Notes under the pieces: generated by a model
Told to the model about the DNA's origin: nothing
Database searches by the model: none
Seen by the model: the letters and a program-made list of their open reading frames with translations, nothing else
In this document: piece by piece, positions 61,224 through 64,000 of the stretch
Layout of the letters: each line of letters starts with the position of its first letter
Numbering within the stretch: position 1 is the stretch's first letter
Program-made: the position numbers and the translations under genes
NCBI RefSeq assembly: GCF_029223195.1
Contig: NZ_JARHUF010000023.1
Span: 1 to 64,000, forward strand
Length of the DNA: 64,000 nucleotides
From: Vibrio sp. CAU 1672
GTDB lineage: Bacteria > Pseudomonadota > Gammaproteobacteria > Enterobacterales > Vibrionaceae
Direction: 5' to 3'

Positions 61224-62423
61224 TTAGCCCATCAAAAAAACTTGGCCGGTCTCTTCTTCATTGAGCACGATGGTTTGGGCGCGCTTGAAGAAGTTAAAAT
61301 CCGTTGCTGTCGCACTGGTATAAGCGCCCATCATACGCGTGATGATCAAATCGCCATTTGCCAGCTTTGGCAGCATGATGTTTTCAGCAATGACATCTAT
61401 GCTGTCACAGGTAGGCCCTGCCAGTACGCTCGGTTGCCTTTTGCCATCTTTCTTTAAGGTAGTCAGCGGGTATTTGGCATCATCAAATACCAGGCCACTG
61501 AAAGAACCATAAATGCCATCATCCAGATAGTACCAGATCTGCCCGTCACGCTCGGCCTGGCCCATTACAGAGGCGATACTGGTCATTGCTTGTGCCACGA
61601 TGAAGCGTCCAGGCTCGGCGAGGACCTGAACGGTTTCTGGCAACTTGCTCAATGCCTGGTTGATTGGCTGGCAAAACTGCTCTATCGGCATCACCTGTGA
61701 GTTGTAGCTGACCGGGAATCCGCCACCAATATCAAGTGTACTTAAGGCCGGTAACCCCAGCTCAACCACTTGTGACATGACCTGGCGACAGGTTTCGATT
61801 GCATTAACATACATTTGTGGGTTCATGGTCTGAGAACCGACATGGAACGACAGCCCTTTGATATGAATATTCCACTCTTTTGCCTGGGCGATCAGTACGA
61901 TCGCCTGTTGTGGTGAACAACCGAACTTCTTTGATAAATCGGCAAATGCTTCGGCATTACGAAAACTTAAACGCACCAACAGCTCAACCTCATCATGATA
62001 AGGTTTAAACTTCTCTAACTCATTGATGTTATCCACTACAAACACCCGGCAGCCATACTCGAGTGCATCGCGGATATCGCTATCCCGTTTTATCGGGTGG
62101 GTGTGGATAGTCCGTTCGGCTGGGACACCCTGTTGTGCCACCAGGCTGACTTCGCCACTGGTCGCCAAATCAAAACTCGCCCCTTCCGCTAACAAGGTTC
62201 TGACCACCGCGGGGTGCGGCAGTGGTTTTAAGGCAAAATGCAGTGTTACACCAGGCAAGGCACTGGATAAGGCATGGTATTGCTGGCGAATGATATCGCA
62301 GTCCAACATCAGTAGTGGCGCGCCGAACTGTTTGACAGATGATTCAATCAGCTGAGTTTCTTCGCCCGACAGGGCGTCAGTAGAAAAAGAGTCAAAATCC
62401 AGAACTGAGTGAGTAATAGCCAT
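61224..62423 (-). CDS. lysine/ornithine decarboxylase, fold type III PLP enzyme
   Basis: 399 residues from the ATG at 62423, with GGAGG six bases upstream; a frame from 62489 is not needed. Alanine-racemase-type barrel with the PLP lysine in HFALKPLPHP (Lys66), GLSFHVGSQ, DIGGGFPVSY and AEPGRFIVAQA, and the C-terminal active-site cysteine in LAGPTCDSIDV. It resembles the bifunctional lysine/ornithine decarboxylase studied in Vibrio vulnificus, making cadaverine or putrescine. Unlike SpeC of E. coli it is type III. A hairpin lies in its leader. Confidence 0.9.
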   Translation of the reverse strand: MAITHSVLDFDSFSTDALSGEETQLIESSVKQFGAPLLMLDCDIIRQQYHALSSALPGVTLHFALKPLPHPAVVRTLLAEGASFDLATSGEVSLVAQQGVPAERTIHTHPIKRDSDIRDALEYGCRVFVVDNINELEKFKPYHDEVELLVRLSFRNAEAFADLSKKFGCSPQQAIVLIAQAKEWNIHIKGLSFHVGSQTMNPQMYVNAIETCRQVMSQVVELGLPALSTLDIGGGFPVSYNSQVMPIEQFCQPINQALSKLPETVQVLAEPGRFIVAQAMTSIASVMGQAERDGQIWYYLDDGIYGSFSGLVFDDAKYPLTTLKKDGKRQPSVLAGPTCDSIDVIAENIMLPKLANGDLIITRMMGAYTSATATDFNFFKRAQTIVLNEEETGQVFLMG

Positions 62424-62449
62424 GATTAACCTCCAGCCTATTGTAAGAG

Positions 62450-62480
62450 CACTTGTCATTGAGATGGTGGGTGACAAGTG
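62450..62480 (-). promoter_or_regulatory. leader hairpin of the decarboxylase gene
   Basis: CACTTGTCA (62450-62458) pairs exactly with TGACAAGTG (62472-62480) over a 13-base loop, 27 bases upstream of the start codon. A polyamine- or translation-linked switch is possible; an operator is the alternative. Confidence 0.45.
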
Positions 62481-62707
62481 GAGCGTCAAAAAAAGCGCGA
62501 TGCGCCATCAAAGTCACTCTTGGATAGTTGCTCTATTGCCTTGCCACAAAATAGTTGTGATGTACTCGGATTGGCTATCATCAAGAAGCGGGGGGATAGT
62601 AAAAGCATTGGGAGAGGTGCGCAATATATATACATTCAAAAGACAGCAAAATATTTTTGTCGTGACGATGAAGGCATTTATATTGGCCTTAGTTTGTTCT
62701 TTACTCG

Positions 62708-62732
62708 AAAGGGCGCTCCGAAGCGCGCCTTT
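62708..62732 (-). terminator. GC-rich hairpin after the YadA-like gene
   Basis: AAAGG-CGCT and AGCG-CCTTT arms with small bulges form a compact stem 17 bases past the stop codon. No T-run follows on the minus strand. Confidence 0.45.
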
Positions 62733-62748
62733 AAGAAGTGGTTGGTAA

Positions 62749-63798
62749 TTAAAACGATACTGACATGCCAGCTCCCACGACGGGTTTGAAATCATTACCT
62801 GAGTCGGCAGCAAAAGAAGCCTGAACAGTCGCTTCATTGGTCACCCGGTAGCCTACACCAACCGCGACAGCAGATTGGCTGTTAAAGTAGCCAACACCGG
62901 CACCGACAGAAATATCACCGTTACCGTAGTTATGCGGAATATTGGTCGTCGCAGCGACGCCGGCAATTGCGCCCGCGTACTGTTCGCTTTGGCGCTCTAG
63001 ATCACGGCGTAAATCGGAAATGTCTTGCTTGTTTCTGGCAATCGCTGCTTTGTTCTCTGCAATGGCTGTTGCGTTCTTCTCGGAGCGCTGCTCTACCTGC
63101 AGCAAATTGCTTTCTGCGCTGATGACGCGGTTTGCAGTAGAAACGACTTCATTACGAGTCTCTTTAATATCCGCTTTTTTTTTGGTTATTTGTTCGCTTT
63201 GTTCAGCAATTTCTGCAACACGTTCAGCGGTTTGGCTCATTTCGGAACGGAAGCCGTCCAGGTTACCGTAGATTTCCTTATGGTGTTTTTCCAGCAGCTT
63301 TTCATGGCTGTCAAGGCGTCCTGAGTTCTCAACAGTTTTTGATTCGGCCATTTCAGCGGTTTCATTGGCTATGGTTGCTTCATTTATTGCTACGGTAATG
63401 TCTTTATTTTGCTCTGTGATCCGTTGCTCATTAGTAGATATTCGTTTTGAATTTTCAATCACTTGTTCATGGCTATTTTTAGCTCTTTCACCCGCTGAAA
63501 TCGTTTCTCTGGATAATGCTGCAATGTCTTTGCTGAGTACTTGAATGTCACCTCTGTTGTTAGATATTGCAGTGTCTTGCTCAGTAACTTGTGACTCAAG
63601 CGCATTAAAGTCATTTTGACTTTTAGTCGACGGTGATTTTTACAAAGCGTCAATGCGTTCATGCTGGATATTTAATTGGGTCTTAATTCTTTCAATTTGA
63701 GAAATGTTTTGATTATTTGTGGCTTCTGTTACATCGAAAGCAAATGATGGGGCTGATATTGTAACTCCGACAATGGCTGCAATAGTGGTGATTTTCAT
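62749..63798 (-). pseudogene. YadA-type trimeric autotransporter-like gene with an in-frame stop
   Basis: A single frame runs from MKITTIAAIVG (63798) through a signal peptide (cleavage after SFA) and 297 further codons to the YadA anchor, except for TAA at codon 53 (63640-63642). Frame on both sides is identical: ...IQHERIDAL, stop, KSPSTKSQNDFNALESQVT... with a long coiled-coil stalk (EQRSEKNATAIAENKAAIAR and similar) and the C-terminal anchor with YAGAIAGVAATTNIP, YGNGDISVGAGVGYF and FKPVVGAGMSVSF. Without the stop it would be 349 residues and form an outer-membrane trimer. The stop may be a nonsense mutation, a sequencing error or a readthrough site; downstream restart at GTG 63462 would lack a signal. 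Confidence 0.8.
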
Positions 63799-63821
63799 TT
63801 CTTCTACTCGTTTAATAATAA

Positions 63822-63852
63822 TACGTCGAAACATTCATTACGTTTCGACGTA
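63822..63852. promoter_or_regulatory. hairpin upstream of the YadA-like gene
   Basis: TACGTCGAAAC (63822-63832) pairs exactly with GTTTCGACGTA (63842-63852) over a nine-base loop, beginning 24 bases upstream of the start codon. It could be an operator dyad or a 5'-leader stem controlling translation. Confidence 0.55.
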
Positions 63853-64000
63853 CATCATAAATTTTGCCTCAGATTTCACAAGGTCATTGTTTGTCGGTTT
63901 TTAATTTGAATTTAATGGATTGATGAAAGATAACTCGGCGTGAATGCCGAACTGGGTTTGTTGTATTTTATTGAAAAATAAAGGAAATGCACCCATTGCT

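Larger units (their letters stand above)
62424..62748. other. intergenic leader and promoter region of the decarboxylase
   Basis: About 325 bp containing the leader hairpin at 62450-62480 and the promoter of the decarboxylase, and the hairpin following the YadA-like gene. Short plus-strand frames here have no ribosome site and are ignored. Confidence 0.45.

Noticed and set aside
62422..62789. Two plus-strand ORFs of about 105 residues
   Set aside because: They overlap the leader hairpin and the end of the YadA-like gene and lack ribosome sites and recognisable domains.
1..64000. CRISPR arrays, complete insertion sequences, prophage or rRNA/tRNA genes
   Set aside because: No regularly spaced repeats, transposase genes, phage structural genes or stable RNA patterns were seen.

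Overview
The window looks like part of a Vibrio genome, probably the smaller chromosome (the replicon assignment is inference). The clearest markers are a cqsS/cqsA quorum-sensing pair, a class III lysine/ornithine decarboxylase, torT/torS, a DUF3012-type mini-lipoprotein and a FabR-type operator in front of a desaturase. All protein calls rest on motif and family recognition from the sequence alone.

Layout. 1-334: the left edge carries the 5' end of a group II intron on the minus strand, supported by a GTGCG start and an EBS2/IBS2 match. 335-3275: a minus-strand cassette of ECF sigma factor (sigZ-like), mini-thioredoxin and UPF0718/DUF318 permease, then a LysR regulator divergent from a secreted alkylsulfatase (3381-5399). 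5460-9173: an acyl carrier/fatty-acyl-AMP ligase/acyltransferase fusion and an exported START-domain protein. 9331-20580: branched-chain amino acid catabolism, with liuR-liuA-liuB-liuC leftward (no liuD or liuE here, only a 21-codon coupled ORF) and, rightward, a frameshifted thiolase followed by mmsA, acyl-CoA dehydrogenase, enoyl-CoA hydratase, 3-hydroxyisobutyryl-CoA hydrolase and mmsB. These share a LiuR-type palindrome. An SDR, a Cache-GGDEF diguanylate cyclase and a hexapeptide acetyltransferase follow.

24576-30923: a complete ribose operon, rbsDACBKR, headed by two identical 18-bp perfect palindromes that are the likely RbsR operators. 31053-33741: a PnuC-type transporter, a nucleoside phosphorylase and a YeiL-like Crp/Fnr regulator, possibly a nucleoside or nicotinamide-riboside salvage module. 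33797-36265: small genes, including a 51-residue lipoprotein, cueR, a SemiSWEET/YgjV-like protein, a Fur-box-led membrane protein and a minimal flagellar rod-like protein. 36493-45872: YccS-type FUSC protein, DNA helicase IV, methylglyoxal synthase, and torT divergent from torS with no torR nearby.

45893-55191: fatty acid cis/trans isomerase, a VRR-NUC (FAN1-like) nuclease, an OFA-family MFS transporter, a small membrane protein, DcuC and an acyl-CoA desaturase with tandem FabR-like operators. The isomerase and desaturase both tune membrane fluidity. 55551-62423: GNAT acetyltransferase, cqsS and cqsA (convergent), an RbgA/YlqF GTPase and a lysine/ornithine decarboxylase. 62749-63798: a YadA-type trimeric autotransporter gene broken by one in-frame stop codon.

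No tRNA, rRNA, CRISPR array or complete insertion sequence was seen. Broken or incomplete items are the thiolase frameshift, the YadA nonsense codon, the truncated liu operon and the edge-cut intron. The most novel-looking structures are the group II intron boundary, a two-copy intergenic palindromic repeat, the three-part lipid enzyme, and the YadA gene with its leader hairpin.
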